A stretch of 64,000 nucleotides of DNA. Source: Corylus avellana. Taxonomy: Eukaryota > Streptophyta > Magnoliopsida > Fagales > Betulaceae. The stretch spans positions 29,851,513 to 29,915,512 of the forward strand of contig NC_081545.1 of assembly GCF_901000735.1 (NCBI RefSeq), written 5' to 3'. Both the position numbers and the translations under genes were made by a program. The notes under the pieces are model-generated. The model was not told the origin of the DNA, ran no database searches, and saw only the letters and a program-made list of their open reading frames with translations. Within the stretch, counting starts at the first letter, position 1, and each line of letters opens with the position of its first letter. This document shows, one piece after another, positions 10,721 to 21,183 of this stretch.

Positions 10721-11463
10721 TTTGGATCGAACCCAAAGAAGACCTTGTGGAAAGATGTAGTGGCACACAGGAGATGTTCCTGGCTTGATGCCGAGAACGC
10801 GAAAGGTGATGTGGTCGGGTGCAAAGGAGGATGTGTCCATGTGGCAAATAAAAAAAGCTGTTGCTCTTTCTCCATGCTCAGTGCTCACCACCTAATGAAA
10901 CCTCGAAAACCTTGGTCCCACCCTGCAAGTCATGGCAGTAAAAAACTGTGTAAGGGTAAGGTGTACGTATTACGACAGACCACCGTCTTTGAAGTTGGCA
11001 CCTCTTTAACTTGTAGGAAAGTGTAGTTCTGCAGAGGGGTGTTTGATTTTTTGACGGTGGTCGTGGCAACAACTTTGAAAGGGCTTTGTGATCCAAAAAT
11101 GGCACGCACCGAATCAACCAAGGATTCTAAGGAGGTAGCACAGAACTTCGTCACTTCTAGAGAGTGGGCTTAGATTCACAATCTTCCAGTGTGCTCTTGA
11201 TTGCTTTTAATTGCTTGGGGAGTATGTTGAGTGTGCTCTTGATTGCTTTTGCTTGGGGAGAATGTTGAGAGATTTTGAAGAGTTGAAGGAGCTATGGGAA
11301 TTCTTCCACTGAGAAAGGAATGGAATCAGCCTCTTTTCTAGGCAAGAAGTGAGGTAAAGAAGATGGGTCTTTGGTTCGGGCATGGATGCTAATTGTTTTC
11401 CCAACATGTAGATCATTAATTTATGGTGACGTATCCCAGTTTCGGATCCTCCATATGATCCAT
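10721..11463 (-). pseudogene. BURP-domain pseudogene (copy 2)
   Basis: This is a clear copy of BURP3 exon 2; fragments in three frames still spell FCATSLESLVDSVRAIFG, PYPYTVFYCHDLQGG and CHMDTSSFAPDH. It is broken in at least five places. A 4-bp insertion near 11418 creates in-frame stops after GYVTIN. A local duplication (gtgctcttgattgctttt twice, about 11190-11260) disrupts the frame. Further lesions are a 2-bp insertion near 11163, a 4-bp insertion near 10963 and a 7-bp insertion near 10880. The stop codon is also changed (TAA to AAA at 10721-10723). Exon 1 and the promoter are missing: homology jumps from 11463 to sequence that lies upstream of BURP3 at 17512. Confidence 0.85.
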
Positions 11464-13202
11464 CTTTAGTTCATGGCACATTGCTAATAATTAAGTATTA
11501 ATTTGAGCTATTTTTTTCCAAGCGTCGGTTATGATTTTCTTTGGAGCTTCTTATGGTTTCTAAAAACTAAAAGAAATTGTCTTTAAAAGGTAGGTCAATC
11601 GGTTGAGACCACGCCTAATAAAGTGGAGGTTACTAATTCGAATTTGCCTCCCCCTCATGCGCGGTCATGAACATATAAAAAATAAATAAATAAATAAAAG
11701 AAATTGTGATGTTTGTGATGCATCCTCAGTGGACAAATAGCAACAAACAGAAAACTCACACTCAGTAGTGTGTGAAGAGCTCAACTCATATCATATGCAC
11801 GCTAAACAACTTAATTAATTTGAACTAGTGATCTCTGTTTCATTAAACGTGGTCCTAGCCAATTAAACTATAAATAATATCCATTTTAAGATCACTTACA
11901 GTTCCTCTGCCCCTTGGCGAGCCGCCTTTAGATTACTATTGAATAAATGAGTAATGATAAATGTTATCAGCCATCACTGCTAGTGCAGCTACGCCGTATG
12001 TATCTGGTCTTGTCCCATCGGCCATCTGGTATCTTCATGGAAGCTTGTTGAACCCACTTGGACGAATGACAAGATATGTCAAATTAATTTTGACAAAATA
12101 TATTTAACACCCATCATGTTTTAATGGATGCCAGTTTGTTACAAAAAAATAAAAAAAATCTCGTCATTCTTTGTCTCGTTTGATAAAAATGCCCAAAAAT
12201 GGGTTCATTCGGCAAAAAGTTTTAAAAAGCATTTATTTGACTTTTGTGCTCCCAAAAAAGCCCAAAAATGTGTTTTGGAGTAAAGTATTTGAAAAGATGG
12301 GTTTTATTTTTTTTATTTTTTATTTTTTCTTTCTAAAATGTTCTTTCTATAGACAAAATTAAAGTTATATTTCTCGACCGTAGTCCCAAACACGCTAGTG
12401 ATAATACCCAAGCTGTGGTGGCCATTCTATATCTCACTTAATATGGTGTTTGTTTGAGCAATTCTTTGTGTGCTTTTAGCTTAAAATGAGTAGTCAGGTT
12501 TTTGTGCTCTTTCGATATGGTCCTTCTTATCTTTCCCAATTAATGTCGGTTATGCTGTCTTTAGGAGCTTTCTTATGGGATCTTACATCTTCAAGGAACA
12601 AGAGTGTGATTGAGAAAGCTATATATACGTCCAACTCAAATGGAAGTGAGAATAATTGAACTGGACATGCAAAGTTGTCGCAATGCTGAACCCCACTTGG
12701 ATGAATGACAATCTGTGTCAAATCAAATTTGACAATACAATTTGGAAAAATATAGGTTTGTTTGCTAATAAAGTCTCTTATTCATCCAAAAAAAAAAAAA
12801 AAATTGGAAAAATATATTTAACACCACCCGCTATGCTTTGTATGATCTACACTAACACACCAAAACAATAAAGTAACTTGTTAGCTTAACGGGTTTGTTT
12901 GGTAATGAATTTGGTAGGTGGTTTTTGGTTTGGTAGTTATTGATGTGATATAGAGTAGATAGAAGTTTATAATTTTTAATATATAAAAGTAAAAAAGTTT
13001 TATTTTGCAGTGAAATTTTTATTTGAATAGTCAAAAAGTAATTCAGTTAAAATGTTTGGTTCATTTTAAAAGTAATTTTTTAAATTAAAAAAATAAATAA
13101 ATTTTTTTATTCAAATTTAACTTTTATTTGAATAGCTGAATAAAAGTGCTCGATGACTACTCTTATGTAAATATTGAAATACTATATGAACAGTATGTCA
13201 TG
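11464..13202. other. Spacer between BURP pseudogene and OSP2
   Basis: No gene supported. The order of blocks matches 17512-19060 closely (cagcgtcggttatgattttc, ccttggcgagccgcc, aaaaatgcccaaaaatgggttc, ggaagtgagaataattgaac). The region therefore belongs to the duplicated unit. It differs by one SINE insertion described separately. Confidence 0.6.
11581..11695 (+). mobile_element. tRNA-derived SINE with 12-bp target duplication
   Basis: A short insertion has a Pol III-type head (A-box-like TAGGTCAATCGG, B-box-like segment around TTACTAATTCGAATTT) and an A-rich (aaat)n tail. It is flanked by AAAAGAAATTGT at 11569-11580 and 11696-11707. The paralogous sequence at 17629-17640 carries AAAAGAAATTGT once, with the flanks joined directly, so it is the empty site. 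Two related copies lie at about 40881 and 43109. Confidence 0.85.
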
Positions 13203-13212
13203 CTATATATAG
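13203..13212 (+). promoter_or_regulatory. TATA box of OSP2
   Basis: CTATATATAG, 104 bp before the ATG of OSP2, in the same conserved context as in OSP1. Confidence 0.6.
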
Positions 13213-13306
13213 TAAGTGGTGATAAACCAGTTAGGAATGAAGGAGAAACCTTGGGGCTAGAGAAAGAAGGGAAACAAAAAGAAAAAGAAGAGGCCTTGGT
13301 TCCAAG

Positions 13307-13812
13307 ATGAAAACTGTCTTTGCTTTCCTTACCCTCTTATCACTTCTTGTTCTGGTAAGCATTTCTTGAAGGGAGAAGTAACCTTAAGTTGCACCCTTTC
13401 AATATTCCGTATTTCTGCTTCTTTAAATATGGACTCAAGTAAAAAGTTGAATTGATTATGATATATAGATTATATGTGATTTTAGTTATAGAAAATGCAT
13501 GCGATTAATTAAAATAATTTGTGACTTTTGGGCATTCATGCATGCATGCAGTTTGCTGGCAGAGACGTGGTTGCAAGAAAAGATATGGGAGGATACTGGA
13601 AGAATGTGATGGACAACCAGGCAATGCCAGAAGCAATTCAAGGTCGTATTGATCATCCAGAAACAGCAGGAAAAGGGGTTCATTTTGCCAAGGATTTCGA
13701 TCCTGAATCAGACTGTACAAAAAATAAAAAGTGGATTGGTAAACCACCCCCTGCTGGAGATCTAATTCATCCAGAAGCGGAGAAGTCACCAATTAGCAAA
13801 GCCAAGCCTTAA
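13307..13812 (+). CDS. Organ-specific protein (DUF2775 family) 2
   Basis: Two exons give a 102-aa protein. Exon 1 (13307-13354) encodes MKTVFAFLTLLSLLVL and ends at CTG|GTAAGC. Exon 2 (13552-13812) follows GCATGCATGCAG in phase 0. After the signal peptide come FAGRDVVARKDMGGYWKN, QAMPEAIQGRI, FAKDFDPESD and then TKNKKW followed by IGKPPPAGDLIHP and the common SPISKAKP end. It differs from OSP1 most around the Trp-containing segment and the Pro-rich follower. Like relatives it should be secreted. It faces BURP3 tail to tail across about 2.4 kb, 0.7 kb of which is a later insertion. Confidence 0.87.
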
Positions 13813-15232
13813 TAATATATAAGCATTTTGACTGATGACCCAAATGGTGATGTCTTAGGCTCTGAATAAGGTAAAATTATGTCGTTAATAGTTAAACGAC
13901 GTGTCATGAGAGTGTGTAATGAATAAATACTTGTGTTACTGCAAATATTGAAACTTGAAGCTAACCAAGACGGTCTAGTACTACTGAATAAGCGAGCCGT
14001 TGAGGATCGGAGGAAGTTGTGTCTTCGTCTTCGATGTTTCTGGTTTCTGTTTTTTGGATGAAGGAAGTTTTTTAATTGTGTTATGTTTTGGTGCTCTCAT
14101 CTGTGTGCTGTAAAATATTTGATTTTATAAATTAATGAAGGATCTGATCTGAGTATCATGCTTTTCTTGAATAGTTAATTTGGATAACAATTTAGGAGTC
14201 TCCTTCCTGAGTGGGGGCAAATACCTGGGAGATCCTGAGTAAAGATGCTATAAGCATTTGTGTTTTTAGATGTATTTCCTTAATGATCTTAACAAACAGT
14301 TGATAACAAAGAGAAATTATCTTGCACGACTACTTGAAAATAAATTAATTCTCAATGGAATGCAATCCATGCAGTCAGGTCCAAATAATTAAATCTCCCA
14401 CTTCTTTAAGAATGCAAATGGAGGATACAATTTCTACTTTTGTCTTCCTTAAAACCCCAACAAAAATTGTACAAGCATGGCATGAAGAGAGTTGTGGAAA
14501 GACTTAGGTGAGAAAAAGGTTTATATACAATAAGAGGGAATGGCTATGGCGATTGCTCTAATGACAGAGGTCTGACTCACTTGAAAGGATCTTCCACTGA
14601 TTTTCTTTTAATTTGGACTTTTTCTTTGATATCTATAAATGTTTAATTTATGGAGATTTGGCCATGGCCAATATAAAGAGCAAGTCCACTCTTTAGGTGT
14701 TTTCCTGGAACCCTAATCTGCATATGTAGTATGTGCATGCCCTGAAAATGGGAATCGCTTTTGAATGCAAGAAGAAAGATGACACTGGACGTACAGGAAA
14801 GATTGTTGCTCCTCCAAATAGTTTATCAATAACCAGGTCTAAAAATTAAAACATTTCTTTTGTTTTTTGCATTTTTTACTTTGAGGATATCTTAGTAAAT
14901 TACTTTTTAAATTTAAATTATTTTCGTCATTTCACGTTAAAATTGAAACATGCGTGTCACATTTTTGTTTTTCCGTCTAACTTAATTAATATGCCATCAC
15001 CTAGCGATGGGGGCTTTATGATCATTCTAAATGGTAGTTGGAGGAGTTCTTTGTCATGAGTGCTACTTCGAAGGGGTAAGTAATTAACAAAAATGTGTCA
15101 ACTCATTGGAGGTAAGTGAAATTTCTCCTTCTTTTTTTTCTTCAATTTGCATGCGTTCTTAATCAACGACAAAGTGCAATCTTTTTCTTAGAACCACTTT
15201 GAACATGCTTGATTTAAAGTAATAGTTGATCA
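13813..15232. other. Spacer between OSP2 and BURP3
   Basis: No gene supported. A gaataaata poly(A)-like signal lies at about 13919. The stretch 13960-14170 is shared with the OSP3 3' flank (21205-21370), and 14340-14800 with 9830-10260. The block 14880-15150 is not seen in the other units. Confidence 0.5.
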
Positions 15233-15949
15233 AGGCGGCAGGGAAGGGAAACCCTCCTCTCCTCCCCTCCCTCTCTTAGATCCACCATTCAGACACTCTT
15301 GTCACGTTATGCGCACCGCCATCCCATCGAATATGATGGAATCTCTAGATCTATTTTCTACAGAATCAGATGATCTGACTTTCTCTATCAGTTCCGTCCA
15401 TCCACACTACCGCTCACCATGCTCGCCGGCCACGAGCCGACGTGTCAGCGACGTCGTCGCTAAGAGTGGGATGTTTTTTACTTTTTTTTTTAAAATTAAT
15501 TTTGCAGTATTTTCCTTCTTGCTTTTGAATAAGACAAGTTTGTTGTTGCTCTGGCTGCAACATGTATTGAATTTATTGTTTGCTTAGGTTTTGCTTAAGA
15601 ATAACATAATGGTTTCCAATAGGTCTCCTATTTTCTTCTTGTTCTTTTTTTGAAGCAAACTATTGACTGATGATGGAGTAGTTATCAAGTTTATGGAAAA
15701 ATTGTCATTGATGAAAGAAACAGATATGTGATTCATCTGTTTATGCTATAGATCTATATACTGATTGTGATGATGATGACATTTTTAAGGTGTTATATTG
15801 TAATAACCCAAGAGGCTATTAGATATGTCATAGATAGTGTGGGACCATAGAGTTTTCAACCTGGATTTTTGACATTGTATGATGAAGCATTTTGTTCCAG
15901 ATTGGATCTATATCAATGAAAATAACTCGTTTGTTATATATATATATAT
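15233..15949. mobile_element. Insertion of about 715 bp, possible truncated retroelement
   Basis: In the paralogous spacer (about 10366-10378) 'aatagttgatca' runs straight into 'gatttaaagatcc'. Here the two halves are separated by this block, which begins with a C/T-rich gggaagggaaaccctcc segment and ends near a (TA)n run. The first 220 bp are GC-rich and open in one frame (15309-15587) but match no family I recognise. The start resembles 5' ends of plant L1-type LINEs; that is a guess. No clean target duplication is visible beyond atca. Confidence 0.5.
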
Positions 15950-16262
15950 AATCAGATTAAAAGACCCAAAACAACTTATTAATTAGTCATTATTAACCAG
16001 AGAAACAAATCGTGCATGGAAGACTGGAGAGAATCTAGCCATTTAAAACGGATTGACTTGAGATATATAAGTTACAAGATAATTGATCACATCCTTCACT
16101 GTACTCCCGATAGACTACAAACCAGCAAGCAGCAATGACATGATTATGAAGAAGCATATATATATATATATATTCAAAGCCGCTTAAACCATGTGATATC
16201 AACCGGTACGTGATAAAAGAGTGTACAGAGCAGTAGATTTTGTGTTTAATTACATTAATTAA

Positions 16263-17110
16263 TTAGGATCGAACCCAAAGAAGACCTTGTGGAAAGATAT
16301 AGTGGCACACAGAAGATGTTCCTGGCTTGATGCCAAGAACACGAAAGGCGATGTGGTCGGGTGCAAAGGAGGATGTGTCCATGTGGCAAATAAAAAACGC
16401 TGTCGCTTTTTCTCCATGCTCACCACCTACTAAAACCTCGAAAACCTTGGTCCCACCCTGTAAGTCATGGCAGTAAAAAACTGCGTAAGGGTAAGGCGTA
16501 TTATGGCACACCACCGTCTTTGAAGATGAAACCTCTTTAACTTGAAGGAAAGTGTAGTTCTGTAGAAGGGTGTTAGATTTTTTGAAGGTGGTCGTGGCTA
16601 AAACTTTGAAAGGGCTTTGTGGTCCAAAAATGGCACGCACGGAATCAACCAGGGATTCTAAGGAGGTAGCACAGAACTTCGTCACTTCTAGAGTGGACTT
16701 AGATTCACAATCTTCCAGTGTATTCTTGATTGCTTTTGCTTGAGGAGAATGTTGAGAGATTTTGAAGAGTCGAAGGAGATATGGGAATTCTTCCACTGAA
16801 AAAGGAATGGAATCAGCCTCTTGTCTAGGCAAGAAGTGAGGTAAAGAAGATGGGTCTTTGGTTCGGACATGGATGGTAATTGTTTTCCCAACTTGTAGAT
16901 CATTTATGGTGACGTATCCCAGTTTCGGATCCTCCATATGATCCATGTGAGCGTGGATACACTGCATGCAACAACATTTGTTGAATCAGTGAATTCATGT
17001 GGAGAATATTACAAGGAGTAAATTAACTATAAAGAACCGAAGCATTATGAGAATACCGTCAAGAGCAAAAGATTAGCTAAGAGAAATAAAGAAACAAATC
17101 TGAGAGCCAT
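16263..17110 (-). CDS. BURP-domain protein 3, short secreted form
   Basis: Two exons encode a 250-aa protein. Exon 1 (17110-17057) encodes MALRFVSLFLLANLLLLT and ends ACG|GTATTC. Exon 2 starts at 16961 after TTGCATGCAG in phase 0 and ends with a TAA at 16263. The mature N-terminus is short (CIHAHMDHMEDPKLG) and leads straight into the BURP domain. The four Cys-His motifs have spacing CH-x10-CH-x26-CH-x25-CH, which fits the family consensus. Conserved FCATSLESLVDS, PYPYAVFYCHD, CHMDTSS and VCHYIFP blocks are intact. With no N-terminal repeat or core region, it is a stand-alone BURP domain, the form expected of a split peptide cyclase acting on a partner precursor. It pairs tail to tail with OSP2. 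The family is certain; the activity is inferred. Confidence 0.92.
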
Positions 17111-20100
17111 CTTCCTTCTAATTCTGAAGCTCCTTTCGATTCTTTCTTAGTACTGATCAGTCGTCTATGGCTCTTGCTAGTTTTGTCGAGTAAAAGTAAA
17201 GTTATAAGAGAATTAGGAAAAGAGGATGAGGAGGAGAGGGTGATCTGATATCAGATGGAGATGCAGAAGCTTCTGCCATATGATTTACAATCCTACCCTC
17301 ACTCGATGTTAAAAAGTTGTAATATCGGCTCATCACCTTTGAAACTTTTTGTAATTTTAATTAAAATAACAAAATTAGTTCCGTCTAATAGAAATGACAA
17401 TTACGTGTCAGGTTCAACTCGTGTAAAAGTATATATAGATTTGGGTTTGGGTTCGGGTCGTTCTTATGAAACAAAATGAGTACATAATAAAATTTTAGAG
17501 GCATTAGTTCAATCTTTAGTTCATAGCATATTGCTAATAATTGAGTGTCAATTTGAGCTATTTTTTTCCCAGCGTCGGTTATGATTTTCTTTGGAGCTTC
17601 TTATGGGTTCTAAAAACTAAAAGAAATTGTGATATTTGTGATACATGATCCTTAGAGGACAAATAGCAACAAACAAAAAACTCACATTCACAGTAGTGTG
17701 TGGAGAGCCCCTCTCATATCATATGCACGTTAAACAACTTAATTAATAGCGACTCGTCTCCATTTCAATATCACTTACAGTTCCTCCGCCCCTTGGCGAG
17801 CCGCCTTTAGATTACTATTGAATAAATGAGTAATGATAATGCTATCAGCTGACAGCTATCACTAGTACTGCAGCTGCGTCATATGTATCTGGTCTTGTCC
17901 CAAAGGCCATCTGGTATCTTCATGGAAGGTTGTTGAACCCACTTGGACGAATGACAAGATCTGTCAAATTAATTTTGACAAAATATATTTAACATCCAGC
18001 ATGTTTTAATGGATGCCAGTTTGTTACAAAAAAAAACAAAACAAAAAAAAAAAAACATCCCGTCATGCTTTGTCTCGTTTGATAAAAATGCCCAAAAATG
18101 GGTTCATTTGGCAAAAAGTTTTAAAAATGACCAAAAATGTGTTTTGGAGTAAAGTACTTGAAAAGATGGTTTTTTTTTTTTCTTTCTAAAAAGTTCTTTC
18201 TATAGACAAAATTAAAGTTATATTTCTCACTGTAGTCCCAAAAACGCTAGTGATAATACCCAAGCTGTGGTGGCCATTCTATATCTCACTTAATATGGTG
18301 TTTGTTTGAGCAATTCTTTGTGTGTTTTTAGCTTAAAATGAGTAGTAAGTTTTTTGTGCTCTTTCGATATGGTTCTTCTTATCTTTCCCAATTAATGTCG
18401 GATATGCTGTTTTTTGGAGCTTTCTTATGGGATCTTACATCTTCTAGGAACAAGAGTGTGATTGAGAAAGCTATATATACATCCAACTCAAATGGAAGTG
18501 AGAATAATTGAACTGGACATGCAAAGTTGTCGCAATGCTGAACCCCACTTGGATGAATGACAATCTGTGTCAAATCAAATTTGACAATACAATTTGGAAA
18601 AATATAGGTTTGTTTGCTAATAAAGTCTCTTATTTATCAAAAAAAAAAAAAATTGGAAAAATATATTTAATACCACCCGCTATGCTTTGTATCTACACTA
18701 ACACACCAAAACAATAAAGTAACTTGTTAGCTTAACGGATTTATTTGGTAATAGATTTGGTAGGTGGTTTTTGGTTTGATAGTTATTGATGTGATATAGC
18801 GTAGATAGGAGTTCATAATTTTTAATATATAAAAGTTCGAAAAAAAAAAAAAATGTTTTGCAATGAATTTTTTATTTGAATAGTCAAAAAGTGATTCATA
18901 TCATGAAAGTGAGAATAATTGAATTGGACATGCAAATTTGTCGCAATGCTGAACCCCAGCCCAGCCACTTGGATGAATGACAATCTGTGTCAAATCAAAT
19001 TTGGCAATACAATTTGGAAAAATATATTTAACACCAGCCCGCCATGCTTTTGTATCTGCACTAACACACCAAAACAATAAAGTAACTTGTCGGTTTGTTT
19101 GGTAATAAATTTGGTACGTGGTTTTTGGTCTGGTAATTATTGATGTGATATAAAGTAGATAGAAGTTTATAACTTTTGATATATATGTAAGAGTAAAAAA
19201 GTTTTGTTTTGTAGTAAATTTTGTATTTGAATAGCAATAAAAAGTAATTAATGTTATATAAAATATAAGAATGTTTGAAAGTAGAAAAAAAGTGGGAGTT
19301 TGGCATATCCATTACCAAACGGACCAATTTAGCAAGTTTTATGTTGGGGCCTAATAGTCACATGCTAATAACGAAAGTCGTTAACTCTATCTATAACTCA
19401 ATCAAAATAACATAATATACTGAGATTAGCTAGAAGAAGAAGATTAGAAGTAAAAGAGGAAGATGATTTATCGAATAACAAATCTTCTCCAAGTACGTAG
19501 GTTTGTGCATTCTTTGCTTGCAAAGAAAATAAAGAAAGAATTTTAATGAAAAAATTTGGGGCATGAAAAGGGAAAACATATAAGAAAGGGAAGAGCCAAA
19601 TTGCTAAAGAGGGAAGGAAGCTGGAGAGAACAGCACTAATGGGCATTGGGTAGGCGAAAAAGGTGTAACTCATATTTTAAAATGTCATTCTATATAACTT
19701 TTTTTTTTCTTAAAAGGTTCATGTTTTTTGTCGGCTAAGGAGTATATTTTTTAGGGCCAATCCACTTTCTTTGGTTATGGGACGGGGGCCATGGCTCATG
19801 GGGCCCAGCCCATGTAATTATAGAGTTTTTGTCTTAATGAAAATACAGGCATGTCATTTGTAAAATATCTATCCATAACTTTTGACTCCAAGATTGAACT
19901 CTTCAAATTCACAAAAATGACCATATATTTAACAAGCTTTTTAGTCTATTTTAAATTTAAATTTTGTAAGAGAAACAGTCCAAATACCAAGAGCAAAAAG
20001 GTAAAAATTATTTAATTTTTAGGCTTATATATTCATTTTTCTTCTCTCTCTCATCTTCCAATAACAAAAAAGAGGTTTTAAAAAAAAAAAAGGAAAAGTA

Positions 20101-20554
20101 TACACATCTCCTCTCAAACTACCACCTTTTATTGTAATGTCTCCTCTAAATTACTAAAGCAATGTCAATGTCTCCCTAATGCTAATAAAAAGACAAAAAT
20201 GACCTTAAGATTTTTTTTAATAAGACAAAATATCCTTAAAAATTCACCCAAAAAAAAAAAATTGTTAAAAAATTAAAATGACCCTCTTGGTTTTTCTTTC
20301 TTTCTTTCTTTCTTTCTTTTTTTAATTGTAAGATTTTTTTTTTTTTTTTTTTTGAAAAAAAATTATGAAGGGTATTTGACAATATTGGGGGTATATTGAC
20401 ATTATTTTGGTAATATAAAAAATATTGACAATGGGGTAGTAATTAATTAGACGTAAGTAAGTGTACTTTTTCTAAAAAAAAAATAGCTGAATTAAGAGTG
20501 TTCTAGGACTCTCATGTAAATATTGAAATGCCATGAACAGCATGGTATGTCCTG
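17111..20554. other. Spacer between BURP3 and OSP3, with local duplication
   Basis: No gene supported. Sequence from 17512 onward mirrors 11464-13140. A block of about 410 bp is duplicated in place: 'gtgagaataattgaa' followed by 'ctggatgaatgacaatctgtgtc'-type sequence occurs near 18497 and again near 18910, each followed by the aacacaccaaaacaataaagtaact box. The stretch 19340-19850 matches 361-1060. A MITE at about 20091-20476 is listed separately. Confidence 0.55.
20091..20476. mobile_element. MITE with long inverted ends, related to elements at 56710 and 59740
   Basis: The left end AGGAAAAGTATACACATCTC and the right end (reverse complement AGAAAAAGTACACTTACTTA) are inverted copies. Both carry the family pattern of alternating 'caaactac..', 'atgtcaatgt', 'gacaaaaatga'. 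The equivalent promoter region of OSP2 (about 13125-13150) lacks the block, with 'tagctgaa' directly present. The interior contains (CTTT)n and poly-T runs. It sits about 80 bp upstream of the OSP3 TATA box. Confidence 0.6.
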
Positions 20555-20563
20555 CTATATATG
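20555..20563 (+). promoter_or_regulatory. TATA box of OSP3
   Basis: CTATATATG lies 105 bp before the ATG, preceded by GAACAGCATGGTATG as in OSP1. Confidence 0.55.
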
Positions 20564-20659
20564 TATAGTAAGTGGTGATATACGAGTTAGGAAGGAGAAA
20601 CCTTGGGGCTAGAGAAAGAAAGGGAAACAAAAAGAAAAAGAAGAGGCCTTGGTTCCAAG

Positions 20660-21183
20660 ATGAAAACTGTCTTTGCTTTCCTTACCCTCTTATCACTTGT
20701 TGTTCTCGTAAGCATTTCTGAAGGGAGAAGTAACCTTAAGTTGCACCCTTCAGTATTCTGTATTTCTGCTTCTTCTTTTTTCCAAACCTTTAAATATGGA
20801 CTCAAGTAAAAAGTGGATTAATTGATTATGATATATAGAACATATTGTGAATTTATTTATAGAAAATGCATGCGATTAATTAATATAATTTGTGACTTTT
20901 GGGCATTCATGCATGCATGCAGTTTGCTAGCAGAGATGTGGCTGCAAGAAAGGACATTGGAGGATACTGGAAGAATGCGATGGACAGCCAAGCAATGCCA
21001 GAAGCAATTAAAGGTCGTATTGATCATCCAGAAGCAGCAGGAAAAGGGGTTCATTTTGCCAAGGATTTCGATCCCGAATCAGCTGGTACAAAAAATAAAA
21101 AGTGGACTGGTAAACCACCCCCTGCTGGAGATCTCATTCATCCACAAGCAGAGAAGTCACCAATTAGCAAAGCCAAGCCTTAA
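20660..21183 (+). CDS. Organ-specific protein (DUF2775 family) 3
   Basis: Two exons give a 102-aa secreted protein. Exon 1 (20660-20707) encodes MKTVFAFLTLLSLVVL and ends CTC|GTAAGC. Exon 2 (20923-21183) follows GCATGCATGCAG in phase 0. Signature blocks are RKDIGGYWKN, QAMPEAIKGRI and FAKDFDPES, then TKNKKW followed by TGKPPPAGDLIHP and SPISKAKP. It is nearly identical to OSP2, the main changes being G to S in FASRD, N to S before QAMPEA and the residues before and after NKKW. The BURP gene expected downstream in this fourth unit is absent. Confidence 0.87.
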
